The notes beneath the pieces were generated by a model. The model saw only the letters and a list, made by a program, of their open reading frames with translations. It ran no database searches and was not told where the DNA came from. From Streptomyces sp. NBC_01275 (GTDB taxonomy: Bacteria; Actinomycetota; Actinomycetes; Streptomycetales; Streptomycetaceae), in contig NZ_JAPEOZ010000001.1 in NCBI RefSeq assembly GCF_026340655.1, positions 5,084,001-5,148,000 on the forward strand: a stretch of 64,000 bases of DNA, in the 5' to 3' direction. Both the position numbers and the translations under genes were made by a program. Positions 1 through 8,327 of this stretch are shown in pieces (the first letter of the stretch is position 1; the number at the start of each line of letters is the position of its first letter).

Positions 1-2459
1 ACCGCCAGACTTCCCCAGAGGAGTCCGGCCCAGAGACGTTGCAGCGGCAGGGCGTACCGGCGGACAGCGACCTCCTGCGCTCTGTCGGCCGCACGGCGGA
101 GGGAGGCGTACGACGTCTTCGGTCTGCCTGAGATGAACGCGGCGCGGGCCAGGAGCACGGACGACGACTCTGGATCGATGAGCGGACGGTCGATGCCACC
201 GTCGCCGTACTGCAGGAGTGAGTCCAACTCCGCCAGGGCGCCGGTGAGGTCCGTCCGCGACGAGTCGAGTGTGTGCAGTTCGAGCAGGGCGGAGGCGTAG
301 GCGGCGGTCCGTGCGAGATGGTCCGCGGGGCCGAGGGCGACGAGATCCTCCCTGGTCGACCTGAAGCTCTCGATGGCCTGGCTCAGCGACTGGCTGTCCC
401 CGGTCGCCCGGTATCTCAGGACCAGGCATTCGCCTTGCTGGACGAGTGCGGTGTGCCGGTAGGGCAGGTCCGGGTGGTGCCGGAACTGGGAGACGACCTC
501 CCGGGAGGCGTCGACGGCGAGGTCGAGTGCGGACACGTCTCCGGTCCGGCGGAAGCTGTCGAGCAGGCAGCGGTTCAGGCTGATGAGCGCCGTCATTCTC
601 CAGACGGACCTCGTCGGCAGGGATCTGGCCGCCTGTTCGGCGAGAGTGACCGCCTCGTCGAGATCCGCCTGCTCCGACAGCACGGCGGAGCCCACCCGCA
701 GGACGTCGCTCAGAGCGTGTTGCAGCCGGGGACGGAGCCGTATGTCCCTCTCAGGACTGAGCTTGACGGCCGAGCGGCTCTGCCGCAGCGCCGCGTGGAG
801 AGCGGCCTGCGAACCGTCCCTCCAGAAGCGGGCCAGATGCACCGAGGCGAGTACGGACGCCCGCTCGGCCAGTACGGATCGGGGCTCCTGCGGGGGCGCG
901 GCTTCCGCTACCAGGATTTCGGCCCGGTCGAGGTCGGCCGGATCTCCCTCCGCCTCGTACCAGGCGACGAGAACCCGGGCGAGTGACAGCGCGTAAGTCT
1001 CCCGGTCGGAAGTCGAGTCGAGCGTCGAGTCCATGAGATCCATGGCCCGACGCAGGGCGTTCTCGCGTGGCCGGACCGTATGGAGGACCACGTAGGTGTC
1101 GAGAAGTTCCGAGATGAGCCGTCCGGTGGCGATCGTGCCGCCCCGCAGTCGGATCTCCCGGGTGGCGAGGGCGTCCACGGCCTGGTGCAGGTAGGAGAGG
1201 TCACCCGTGTAGTGGAAGAGTTCGCGCTGGGCGGCCCCGAGGACGGTGTCGGCTCGCATGCTCTGCTCCAGGGACACCACGCCGGTCATGAGCACTACGA
1301 CGCCGACGGCGCGTTCAAGCGAATTCCGTGAGCCGAAGCGAAGGCCGTGGAGATACAGCGTTTCCGCGATTTCGCAGCCGAGTTCGGGGAATTCTCTCAG
1401 CTCGTATCCGGTCTCGAGGGTATGCGTCGCCAGAGCGAGGGCCGCGAGGAGGTCATCGGGTTTGCCCGCGCGGTGGTGGTACCGCTCGCGCAGGTCCCGG
1501 ATCGCCTGCGTCAGCCGTGGCGCCAACTCGGGGTCCACGTCGGGCCCGATCAGTTCGCTCAGCGCTTCGTACTCGGACGCGTCCGGCCGTGGCGTGGCCG
1601 GGGCGGGTTCGTCGATGACGTACACCTGCCCCGCGCCGGTGCGCAGGCCGACCGGGCCGGTCCCCACGTCGAGGCGGACGACCTCGGCCGCGTCGACGCG
1701 CACCGTGCGGACGGCTGAGCCCGCGGTGATCTCGACCACCCGCGGGGAGGTGTCGGGGACGAGGACGGCCGCCGCGTCCCTGCCCCGGACCTTTCCCAGC
1801 AGCAGCGTCCTTCCTTCGCGCAGGACGCCGAGCGGGGCTTCTCCGACGGCCGAGGCGATGGACGACACGGTGGTGAGGGTGAGTTCGGGCGCCGTGCCGG
1901 GGTCGAGGGACGGAACGTGCGGGCGGGCCGCGTTGGCGAGGCTCCACGCGGTGGCGGTCGAGAGGGTCTCGGAGGGCAGCCGGCGCTGTGCCTCCGCGAA
2001 CCAGCCCGCCAGACCGGACCGGTTCTCCCGTACCAGGGAGTGCAGGGCACGGTTGAGGTGCTGGGTCGCGCCTTCGGCGTTCCCGCTGAGGCTGTCCCAG
2101 GTGACCTGTTCCTCCAGCAGCAGCGCGGGCGACAGGTCGTGGTGGAACTCGCTGACGATGCTCGCGATCTCCCGTAGCCGCGGCTCCTTCTCCAGCTTGT
2201 CCACGAGACCCGCGCGCAGGTAGGGCAGGCATTCCGGGAGCAGCGCGACGGCCTCGGGCGTGCGGGCGCCCACCCAGTCGCAGAACCAGAGGTCGGCTTC
2301 GGCGCCGACGTCCAGGTGCGGCAGGAGCCGGAGCCTGACCTCGCGGATCAGCTCGGGTTCGATACGGGTCGCGATGCTCAGCACCGTGGCGAGTTCCATC
2401 GCGCCGGGCGGGGGCGCCGGCGGCAGTTCCTGTGACAGTTCGCCCAGCGGTCCGGTCAC
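1..2459 (-). CDS. Large TPR-like protein of a conflict operon (3' end beyond the window)
   Basis: The gene starts at a GTG that overlaps the stop of the upstream vWA-like gene by four bases (GTGA) and stays open to the window edge, so at least 819 residues are present and the C-terminus is missing. The first ~90 residues are helical, with an RLLPHLDVGAEADLWF stretch. A more beta-rich middle follows, and from about residue 330 there are degenerate helical repeats containing phrases such as TGDLSYLHQAV, TGDVSALDLAVDA and TGDSQSLSQAI. Repeats of this style are familiar from actinobacterial TPR proteins that end in a CHAT caspase-like domain; whether one follows here cannot be seen. It is the last gene of the SLATT-TIR-MoxR-vWA operon, so a scaffold, sensor or effector role in that system is inferred. 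Specific function unknown. Confidence 0.75.
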   Translation of the reverse strand, partial: MTGPLGELSQELPPAPPPGAMELATVLSIATRIEPELIREVRLRLLPHLDVGAEADLWFCDWVGARTPEAVALLPECLPYLRAGLVDKLEKEPRLREIASIVSEFHHDLSPALLLEEQVTWDSLSGNAEGATQHLNRALHSLVRENRSGLAGWFAEAQRRLPSETLSTATAWSLANAARPHVPSLDPGTAPELTLTTVSSIASAVGEAPLGVLREGRTLLLGKVRGRDAAAVLVPDTSPRVVEITAGSAVRTVRVDAAEVVRLDVGTGPVGLRTGAGQVYVIDEPAPATPRPDASEYEALSELIGPDVDPELAPRLTQAIRDLRERYHHRAGKPDDLLAALALATHTLETGYELREFPELGCEIAETLYLHGLRFGSRNSLERAVGVVVLMTGVVSLEQSMRADTVLGAAQRELFHYTGDLSYLHQAVDALATREIRLRGGTIATGRLISELLDTYVVLHTVRPRENALRRAMDLMDSTLDSTSDRETYALSLARVLVAWYEAEGDPADLDRAEILVAEAAPPQEPRSVLAERASVLASVHLARFWRDGSQAALHAALRQSRSAVKLSPERDIRLRPRLQHALSDVLRVGSAVLSEQADLDEAVTLAEQAARSLPTRSVWRMTALISLNRCLLDSFRRTGDVSALDLAVDASREVVSQFRHHPDLPYRHTALVQQGECLVLRYRATGDSQSLSQAIESFRSTREDLVALGPADHLARTAAYASALLELHTLDSSRTDLTGALAELDSLLQYGDGGIDRPLIDPESSSVLLARAAFISGRPKTSYASLRRAADRAQEVAVRRYALPLQRLWAGLLWGSLA

Positions 2460-3418
2460 GGCAGCCTCACCGCGGCCCGGGCCGCGGTGGTCGTACGGTC
2501 CCAACTGACCAGTGGCAGCAGGCTCGTCATCCATCGTGGCCAGCGGCGGGGCGGGTACGGGGAGAGCGCGACGACGCCGCATCCCGCCCGGGTGACCAGG
2601 CCGACGAAGTGCTCCCAGTCCTCCCGGGCGCCGCGCTGGGGGTCGTCGGGGGGTCCGCCCAGACCGAGGTCCGACAGCAGCAGGACGGGCCTGCCGGACT
2701 CGGGGGGAGCGTAGGCGGTGCGCGTCCAGCGTGCGCCGGGCCCGGTGCCGCGCTGGGGGGCGCCGGAGAAGTAGCCCACCTCGACCAGAGAGGGGCCGAC
2801 CACGGCACGGATGCGTTCGAGGAGGTGGTTCTGGTCGCGCCGGAAGGGCTGCATTCCGGTGCCTCGGTCGACCAGGACCTGGACTCCGTAGCGCATCGTG
2901 GGCACGGGCAGGCGGGGCAGCCGGCCGACGGGGCGGCCGTGGGCGAGGGTGTCGACGAGGGACGAGAGGTCCACGGCGCCCTCGGGCACCCGCCGGGAGA
3001 TCATGGCCCTGAGGACGGCGCTGGTCCAGGCGGGAACGAACAGCGGCTGATGGGGGAGCGGGGCCCGCTCGGACGTCGGCCTCGCGAGCGGCTCCACCGG
3101 TTCACGCGGCGCCTGCACGGGCTCGACGCGGGTCGGGCGGAGCAACGGCAGTTCCTCCGTCACGTCGACGGTCTCCGTCCCGTCGTCGTCGGCGGGACTC
3201 GGCGGCGGCTCGTGATCGGGCTCCGGGTCCCGTTCCTGACGGGGGGTTTCGACGGGAGTCCGCGACCCGTCGGGGGCGGCGAAGGGCGTGCCGCGGTCGG
3301 TGGCCGGTACGACCGCCGGGGCGAACCCCAGCATCTCCAGGACGTGCGCCTGTTCGCCGGGGGTCCGCGCCACCTTCAGGGCACGGACGGCGTCACCCAC
3401 CCAGATCTGCGAACGCAT
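2456..3418 (-). CDS. vWA-like protein (SAV_2336-related type) of a MoxR-vWA pair
   Basis: A 320-residue protein. The N-terminal ~45 residues form a small helical region (WVGDAVRALKVARTPGEQ). A long Pro/Glu/Asp-rich linker runs to about residue 120. From ~175 there is a Rossmann-like domain with VQVLVDRGTGMQPF, resembling the metal-binding D-x-G-x-x motif of von Willebrand A domains, followed by PVLLLSDLGLG and GCGVVALSPYP. vWA proteins next to MoxR ATPases usually act as the partner that the ATPase remodels. The start lies 4 bases after the MoxR stop and its own stop overlaps the TPR gene start, so translation is probably coupled. The family name is from memory of similar Streptomyces proteins; the vWA-like fold is inferred from motifs. 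Confidence 0.7.
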   Translation of the reverse strand: MRSQIWVGDAVRALKVARTPGEQAHVLEMLGFAPAVVPATDRGTPFAAPDGSRTPVETPRQERDPEPDHEPPPSPADDDGTETVDVTEELPLLRPTRVEPVQAPREPVEPLARPTSERAPLPHQPLFVPAWTSAVLRAMISRRVPEGAVDLSSLVDTLAHGRPVGRLPRLPVPTMRYGVQVLVDRGTGMQPFRRDQNHLLERIRAVVGPSLVEVGYFSGAPQRGTGPGARWTRTAYAPPESGRPVLLLSDLGLGGPPDDPQRGAREDWEHFVGLVTRAGCGVVALSPYPPRRWPRWMTSLLPLVSWDRTTTAARAAVRLP

Positions 3419-3422
3419 CGCC

Positions 3423-4352
3423 TCACCCCTCCTGCTGTGGGGACTTGACCAGCGTCAGATTGCGGACGAGGAGCCACTGCGGGTCCCCCGGACGGACGCC
3501 CAGCGCACGGCAGGCTCGCAGGGCGTCCAGGTACTCGGCGGTGCTGGGCGCCCGCTCGCGCCCGAGCCGCCCGTTCTCTCGTACGTCGATGAGCTCGTCG
3601 GCGAGGGCGCCGACGAGGGCGAGGGTCTGCTCGTCCAGCGGCACGCCCGCGTGTTCCAGATGCAGCCCTGCGATCCGCACCAGGCTCTCCCGGGTGGGGG
3701 CGGGCAGGGTGAACGTGACACAGCGACGCAGAAACGCCTGCGGGAGTTGCCGCTCCCCGTTGGTGGTGATGACGATCAGCGGGGCGTCGACGCCCGACTC
3801 GCGCCGGACGGGCGTTCCGGTCTCGGCGATGGTGAACTCCTGCGAGCCCAGCGGTACGAGCAGACTGTTCGGGACGTCCGGGTCGGCCTTGTCGATCTCG
3901 TCGATGAGGACGACGGCCCTCCTGGTCCAGTACTCCTGTTGGAACCGGTCCAGCGGGTCGGGTTGATGCCGGTGGACGTCCTTGAGGAGGCCGCCGCGGG
4001 TACGGGCGGACTCGGGGGCGAGCGACCACCACAGGACACCGGGGTTGACGTACACGCCGTCGTTCAGCCTGTCGCGGTGCACTTGGGCGTCCCCCAGTCT
4101 GCGCACGCTGTCGAACGTCCACAGCAGGTCCGTGGCCTGGGTCCGTGACGTGACGACGTGTTCGTAGTACCGCAGGTGCTTGTCGCGTGCGTAGAACGGG
4201 GCCAGGGAGGACTTGCCCGATCCCGGTTCTCCGCTCAGCAGCAGCGGTCGGTCGGTGGCCAGAGCGACGTCGATCGCGAGCCGGAGTTCCTGCGACAGGT
4301 CGTAGATCCTGCCGTCCCGCGGATCTGGCCCATGAGAGACGAATCTGGTCAC
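3423..4352 (-). CDS. MoxR-family AAA ATPase
   Basis: A 309-residue AAA+ ATPase. Walker A is GEPGSGKS at about residues 41-48, Walker B is VVLIDEIDKAD near 140, and FLRRCVTF near 200 carries the arginines expected of the MoxR sensor/finger region; a helical lid follows. The frame is open further upstream, but the GTG at 4352 follows a good AGGAG site eight bases after the TIR gene stop and puts the nucleotide-binding domain at the normal distance from the N-terminus, so the longer reading was rejected. MoxR ATPases remodel partner proteins, often vWA proteins, and the next gene is vWA-like. Here it probably acts as the NTP-dependent switch of the conflict operon. Confidence 0.85.
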   Translation of the reverse strand: MTRFVSHGPDPRDGRIYDLSQELRLAIDVALATDRPLLLSGEPGSGKSSLAPFYARDKHLRYYEHVVTSRTQATDLLWTFDSVRRLGDAQVHRDRLNDGVYVNPGVLWWSLAPESARTRGGLLKDVHRHQPDPLDRFQQEYWTRRAVVLIDEIDKADPDVPNSLLVPLGSQEFTIAETGTPVRRESGVDAPLIVITTNGERQLPQAFLRRCVTFTLPAPTRESLVRIAGLHLEHAGVPLDEQTLALVGALADELIDVRENGRLGRERAPSTAEYLDALRACRALGVRPGDPQWLLVRNLTLVKSPQQEG

Positions 4353-4360
4353 GAGGGCTC

Positions 4361-5629
4361 CTAGTACGTGCCGGCGAGGAGGTCGGGCAGTTGTCTGAGG
4401 CGTTTGCCGCGGAGCTTCGCCGTCTTCTCGTCCTCCGCGGTGAGCAGGGGTTCCAGCACAACCGCGTTCTTGAAGGCGCTCCGGACCTGGTCGTCGGGTG
4501 TCGCGGTACCGGTGGTCACCAGGACGATCAGCCAGGAGAAGGCGCGGTGGAGCAGGTTGACGGCTTCGGCGAATTCGGCGTCGGGTGGGCGGAACTCGTT
4601 GATGACGAGGTAGTGGGTGCGGGTGGTGAGGTCCTTCGGGAACATCCGCTCCTCCTCGGTGTCGGCGTCGAAGAACTCCTTCCACACCGCGTCCTCCCAT
4701 GTGCGGAACCGCTCACCGACCCGGTCCTCGCCCGTGGGCAGGCTTCCGACCGACTTCGTCTCGAAGCCGTGGATGGCGTTGCACGTGGCCCGGCGTATGT
4801 ACTGTTCGGCCGTGCCGTGCGAAAAGGCGTTGAGCAGGAGGGTCATCTCCCGCGGCGGCTTGTCCGGGGCCGGGAGGGCGCTGCGGGCGGCCTCCTCGTT
4901 GACCCAGGTGGCGGTCAGCGCGCCGGTCAACCGGCGGATGGTCTGGTCCTGAAGGGACGGAGCAAGGACGTCGAGGGCCTTCTCCATCCGCTCGGGAGGG
5001 GCCACGAGGAATTGCTGGGCCAGGAAGAGGCAGTCGCCGTGCTGAGCGGCGACGTGCGCACGGAAGTCCTGCTCGGCTCCGAGCTCCCTCGCGGCCTCGG
5101 CCAGTAGCTTCGGCTGCTTCCGGGCCTCGGACAGATACACGGCCAGCCGGTCGAGCCAACTGCTCATCGGGTCCTTGCCCGCGGCCGCCCGGGGGAGCCG
5201 GGCGAAGCGTCCCAGTACCTGGTCGGCGAGGCTCTCGGCATCCTGCTGGTCGCCCTGCGCGGTGCGCGCGAACTGGATCGGCCGAAGCTCCTCCAGGCCC
5301 GCCTTCTTCACGGCCCCGGTCGTGAGGCCGTCCAGCAGTACGGGCACCACGAGCAGGGGTGCGCCGAGCGCCCTGCGCCACATGAGGATGTTGACCTCGC
5401 GCCGCACCCAGTGGGATCGCAGGGCCGCCTCGTTGAGCAGCACGACGGCCGCGTCGCAGCGGGCGAGCCAGTGGACGAGCCGGGGCCGCCACTCGTCGCC
5501 CGGGTCGATGTCCGACTGGTCCACGAGCGGGGTGTGGGCCCTGCCCCGGAGACCTTCCTCGATCTTCTCGAGAACGGCCACGGCGAACGCGTCGCCCCGG
5601 GCGCTGTGACTGATGAACACGTCCCCCAC
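4361..5629 (-). CDS. TIR-domain protein (probable NAD-cleaving or signalling effector)
   Basis: A 422-residue protein whose first ~140 residues form a TIR domain. It begins with DVFISHSARGD (strand A), continues through DIDPGDEWRPRL and AAVVLLNEAAL, and has SHWVRREV with Glu78 where TIR NADases carry their catalytic glutamate. The remaining ~280 residues are mostly helical, with no signal peptide or membrane segment, and were not recognised; they may sense the trigger or bind the AAA partner. Bacterial TIR domains commonly hydrolyse NAD or make cyclic ADP-ribose signals in antiphage defence. The gene lies 43 bases after the SLATT-like gene and 8 bases before the MoxR gene. GTG start; its Shine-Dalgarno site is weak. 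Confidence 0.85.
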   Translation of the reverse strand: MGDVFISHSARGDAFAVAVLEKIEEGLRGRAHTPLVDQSDIDPGDEWRPRLVHWLARCDAAVVLLNEAALRSHWVRREVNILMWRRALGAPLLVVPVLLDGLTTGAVKKAGLEELRPIQFARTAQGDQQDAESLADQVLGRFARLPRAAAGKDPMSSWLDRLAVYLSEARKQPKLLAEAARELGAEQDFRAHVAAQHGDCLFLAQQFLVAPPERMEKALDVLAPSLQDQTIRRLTGALTATWVNEEAARSALPAPDKPPREMTLLLNAFSHGTAEQYIRRATCNAIHGFETKSVGSLPTGEDRVGERFRTWEDAVWKEFFDADTEEERMFPKDLTTRTHYLVINEFRPPDAEFAEAVNLLHRAFSWLIVLVTTGTATPDDQVRSAFKNAVVLEPLLTAEDEKTAKLRGKRLRQLPDLLAGTY

Positions 5630-5672
5630 GGAGCCGATTGTGATCCATCGTCAGTCACCGTGCGGGCAAGTC

Positions 5673-6920
5673 TCACAAACCTGCCTCGAACTCCGTCTTG
5701 GCGACGATGATGCGCCAGCGGCGGAGTTCTTCGGTGAGCGTCGACTCGACCCGGACGACCAGCGAGCGGAACGAGACGGCGAGTTCGGCGCCGGCGGGTT
5801 CGGCGAGCAGACGGCGCAGCGTGTTCTCGTGCCCGAGCAGTTCCTGGCGGGTCTCCCGGTAGGAGGCGGCCAGCCGCTGCGAGGCGAAGAGGTTCTGTAC
5901 CGCCAGGGCCATGTTGCACAGGGGCGGGAGCCCGGCGGCGAGCAGGGCGACGACCGCCGAGGTCCCCGACGGCCCGTCCCCGCCACGGCCCGACTGGAGG
6001 AGAACGGCGTACGCGACGGCGACGGCGACGGCCGCCAGGATCGTGGCCTTGGCCGTCCTGCCGAGCCGGTCCTCGGTACGTTCGCAGGCGCCGGCGGCCA
6101 GTTCGAAGAACAGGCTCTGCCGCCTGATGCGATAGTCGAGATAGGTGCGCATCCGCTCGGAGGTCTCGGCGTCGGCGACGGGCACGCCCCCGTCCCCGCG
6201 CAGCCGGACGGCGTCCTGCCAATGGCTCTCCGCGCCGTCCGAACCCCGGTCGCAGAGGCGGGCGAACGCGCTGAGGTCGGCCGGGCCCGAGGCGGCGAGC
6301 AGGCTCAGCCGGGCGTCGCGGACCTGCTCGGCTTCCCTGTCGGTCCGCCCCAGATAGGGACCGACGGCTGCCAGCAGGAGGAACATCTCGCGGCGGAAGA
6401 GTTCGGCTCTGACCCGGCTGGTGACCCAGGGCTGGGACGGCTCCTGACTGGTCCACACCGTCCAGACCATGGAGACGAGAAGCAGACACTCGGCGAGGAC
6501 GAAGCCGAGGCCCAGGTCGCCGCCGTGCTCGAGGAACACGGTCTGAACGGTCAGGCACGTCACCGCGAGCGCGGGCAGTACGGCGAGACGGATGCCGGTC
6601 GCCCGGAACCGGCCTTGCCGGTCCACCACGGTGTCGCCCGCCGGGCGCGGGAGAACGTTCGGGTAGTCGATCGGCCGGCGTATCTCCGGGGCGGGGGTCC
6701 AGGCCGCACGCTGCGGTCGGCCGACCCGGCGTCGGCGACGGTGCGCCCACTGCCGGCCGAGCAGGTATCCGCTGTCCAGGACGATCAGCATCCAGACCGT
6801 CCCGACCATCGGCAGAGCGACGACCAGAGCCGACGCCCCGCTCAGCACGGTCGCCGCGGTCCAGGCCGACAGGACGAGGCTCACGCCTACGACCAGCCAT
6901 ATCCGCACCGAAGTGCGCAT
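5673..6920 (-). CDS. SLATT-like multi-pass membrane protein, first gene of the TIR operon
   Basis: A 415-residue protein with hydrophobic segments near residues 8-50 (two helices), around 115-165, and a further pair near 285-335 (ATILAAVAVAVAYAVLLQSG, then SAVVALLAAGLPPLCNMAL). The last pair is followed by a helical tail typical of SLATT/DUF4231 proteins (ASYRETRQELLGHENTL). SLATT proteins are predicted membrane-perforating or sensing subunits that accompany nucleotide-signalling and TIR effectors; the assignment rests on topology and context. The ATG at 6920 has GGGAGGG just upstream. A longer reading of the frame would overlap the divergent gene at 7132 and run through a tandem repeat, so it was rejected. 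Confidence 0.7.
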   Translation of the reverse strand: MRTSVRIWLVVGVSLVLSAWTAATVLSGASALVVALPMVGTVWMLIVLDSGYLLGRQWAHRRRRRVGRPQRAAWTPAPEIRRPIDYPNVLPRPAGDTVVDRQGRFRATGIRLAVLPALAVTCLTVQTVFLEHGGDLGLGFVLAECLLLVSMVWTVWTSQEPSQPWVTSRVRAELFRREMFLLLAAVGPYLGRTDREAEQVRDARLSLLAASGPADLSAFARLCDRGSDGAESHWQDAVRLRGDGGVPVADAETSERMRTYLDYRIRRQSLFFELAAGACERTEDRLGRTAKATILAAVAVAVAYAVLLQSGRGGDGPSGTSAVVALLAAGLPPLCNMALAVQNLFASQRLAASYRETRQELLGHENTLRRLLAEPAGAELAVSFRSLVVRVESTLTEELRRWRIIVAKTEFEAGL

Positions 6921-6940
6921 GTTCCCTCCCCCTTCCCTCC

Positions 6941-7000
6941 CCCTTCTCTCCCTTTCTCTCCCTTTCTCTCCCTTTCTCTCCCCTTGTCTCCCTTTCTCTC
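6941..7000. repeat. 10-bp tandem repeat in the leader of the SLATT-like gene
   Basis: Six copies of a 10-base unit (cctttctctc on the plus strand, purine-rich GAGAGAAAGG on the transcribed side) lie 20-80 bases upstream of the SLATT-like start. Units two, three, four and six are perfect (6951-6980 and 6991-7000); the first and fifth have changes. More loosely repeated purine tracts flank the array on both sides. It forms part of the shared promoter/leader region between the operon and the divergent gene at 7132. Confidence 0.85.
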
Positions 7001-7131
7001 CCCTCCCCCTTCCGTCCCCTTCCGCGGCGCGGAGGGCGACGGTATCGAAGATGCCCAGGACCGGCCCCGAGAACACCGCAACAGGTCGCCCGGGGACCGT
7101 CACGCTCTGCGAACTCATGCGTTGAGCAGTC

Positions 7132-8265
7132 GTGCACACCATCTCCTCGTCGACCTTCTCCTCGTCCGCCGAGCGTTCGCTCGCGACCGACCCCGGTCTC
7201 TCCCTTCGGCCCCTGCGATTCGCCCAGCTCACCCGCGGTTGGTCCGCGGACGTGACCGCGGCCGACCTCGCCCCGATCGCCGCTTCGGTCGCCGCCCCGC
7301 GCCGGCTCCGGGCCAAACGCGGCTATCTCGGGGGAACCGCGGCCAACGTGGAGCTGACGCGGATGCTCGAGGAGCGGCCCGAGGACTTCGGGGCCGTGGG
7401 GCAGATCGTGTGGGGCGCGGAAGCGGTCGAAGTCCGTCCCGGTCTACGCCCGTTCGCCGACTGCCTACGTGTCGTCGAACCCGAGTGCATCGACGGCCTC
7501 CAACGCCTGAGGGTCATCGCCGACCTGCGGGACCGTCTGCCGCGCGAGCACCTGGAGCGCGCCGTCATCCGCCTGGAGATCCGGTGCGGGGGCGAGCGGG
7601 ACCGGGCCCGTCGCACTCACGACGGCGCGGATCGCTGCCTCAACGTGTCGACGGCGCAGGACCGTTTGATCCGGTGCCCGAACATCCGCCGCCTGATGGA
7701 CGCCGACTGGGAGAAGGGCGACTTCGATCCCCGCCGGGGCGTGACCGCGGGGCCCCATGGACTGCGTTTCTCCATGGCCGACGTGACCTCTGCCCTCGCC
7801 TGTCTGTCGGACGGTTCGCAGCCGGTCGCGGCGCACCGGGCGGCCACCCCGCAAGGACAGGAAGCTCTGTGGGGCGACCACGCCTCCGCGGTCTACCGAG
7901 GCCTCTTCCACGGGCGGATGAGCCCGGTGGGCGTGATGCGTGCCGTCGAGGCGTGGCGGACGGCCCGATCGGCGCTGGCCGAGATGCCGAGGAAGTCCCG
8001 GCAGGGCCACGGCCACTTGATCGAGTACGCGCCGGAACTGATCTGCTGGAAGGCCTGCCGCTGGCTGCCCCTGCTCACCCTGCACGACCCCAAGTCGCCG
8101 TTCGCCTGGGAGCGGGCGATCGAGCGTGATCTGCCCGGCCGCACGGTTCAGGCGGCGGAGTCGCTGGTGGCTCACTACAAGGCGCTGCATCCGGAACACG
8201 GCCGCTCGGGCTCCTCGTACAAGTCGGAGGCCCCCAAACTCGATCTGTGGAGGGAACTGGCGTAG
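7132..8265 (+). CDS. Hypothetical protein with a DGQHR/AIPR-like motif, divergent from the TIR operon
   Basis: A 377-residue cytoplasmic protein. The GTG at 7132 is the first possible start, because an in-frame TGA lies six bases upstream; no clear ribosome site is visible. Residues ~110-165 read ECIDGLQRLRVI followed by LNVSTAQDRLIRCPNIRRLM. This recalls the D-G-Q-x-R core and downstream helices of DGQHR/DndB/AIPR proteins, found in DNA-modification and abortive-infection systems. The C-terminal third is helical and Arg/Lys-rich. The match is short and not decisive. It shares a 211-base intergenic region with the SLATT-TIR-MoxR-vWA-TPR operon, so it may belong to the same defence locus. Confidence 0.5.
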   Translation: MHTISSSTFSSSAERSLATDPGLSLRPLRFAQLTRGWSADVTAADLAPIAASVAAPRRLRAKRGYLGGTAANVELTRMLEERPEDFGAVGQIVWGAEAVEVRPGLRPFADCLRVVEPECIDGLQRLRVIADLRDRLPREHLERAVIRLEIRCGGERDRARRTHDGADRCLNVSTAQDRLIRCPNIRRLMDADWEKGDFDPRRGVTAGPHGLRFSMADVTSALACLSDGSQPVAAHRAATPQGQEALWGDHASAVYRGLFHGRMSPVGVMRAVEAWRTARSALAEMPRKSRQGHGHLIEYAPELICWKACRWLPLLTLHDPKSPFAWERAIERDLPGRTVQAAESLVAHYKALHPEHGRSGSSYKSEAPKLDLWRELA

Positions 8266-8266
8266 G

Positions 8267-8326
8267 GCAGGGGCTGGGGCTGGGGCAGGGGCAGGGGCAG
8301 GGGCAGGGGCAGGGGCGCGGGCAGGT
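8267..8326 (+). repeat. G-rich (GGGGCA)n tract between convergent genes
   Basis: Nearly the whole 62-base gap between the stop codons of two convergent genes is a G-rich array, including a run of GGGGCA hexamers after two GGGGCT units. It contains far more than four G-runs of four, enough to form a G-quadruplex on the plus strand, and it may help end transcription from either side. Confidence 0.8.
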
Positions 8327-8327
8327 G

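Noticed and set aside
3423..4700. 425-residue version of the MoxR ATPase
   Set aside because: The extra N-terminus overlaps the TIR gene in another frame; the GTG at 4352 has a better site and normal domain spacing.
5673..7316. 547-residue version of the SLATT-like protein
   Set aside because: Would include the purine repeat as Arg/Glu/Lys/Gly coding and overlap the divergent gene; ATG at 6920 preferred.
5613..8129. 838-residue plus-strand frame across the SLATT-like gene and divergent gene
   Set aside because: Runs antisense through one gene, across a repeat, and out of frame through another; no protein-like motifs.
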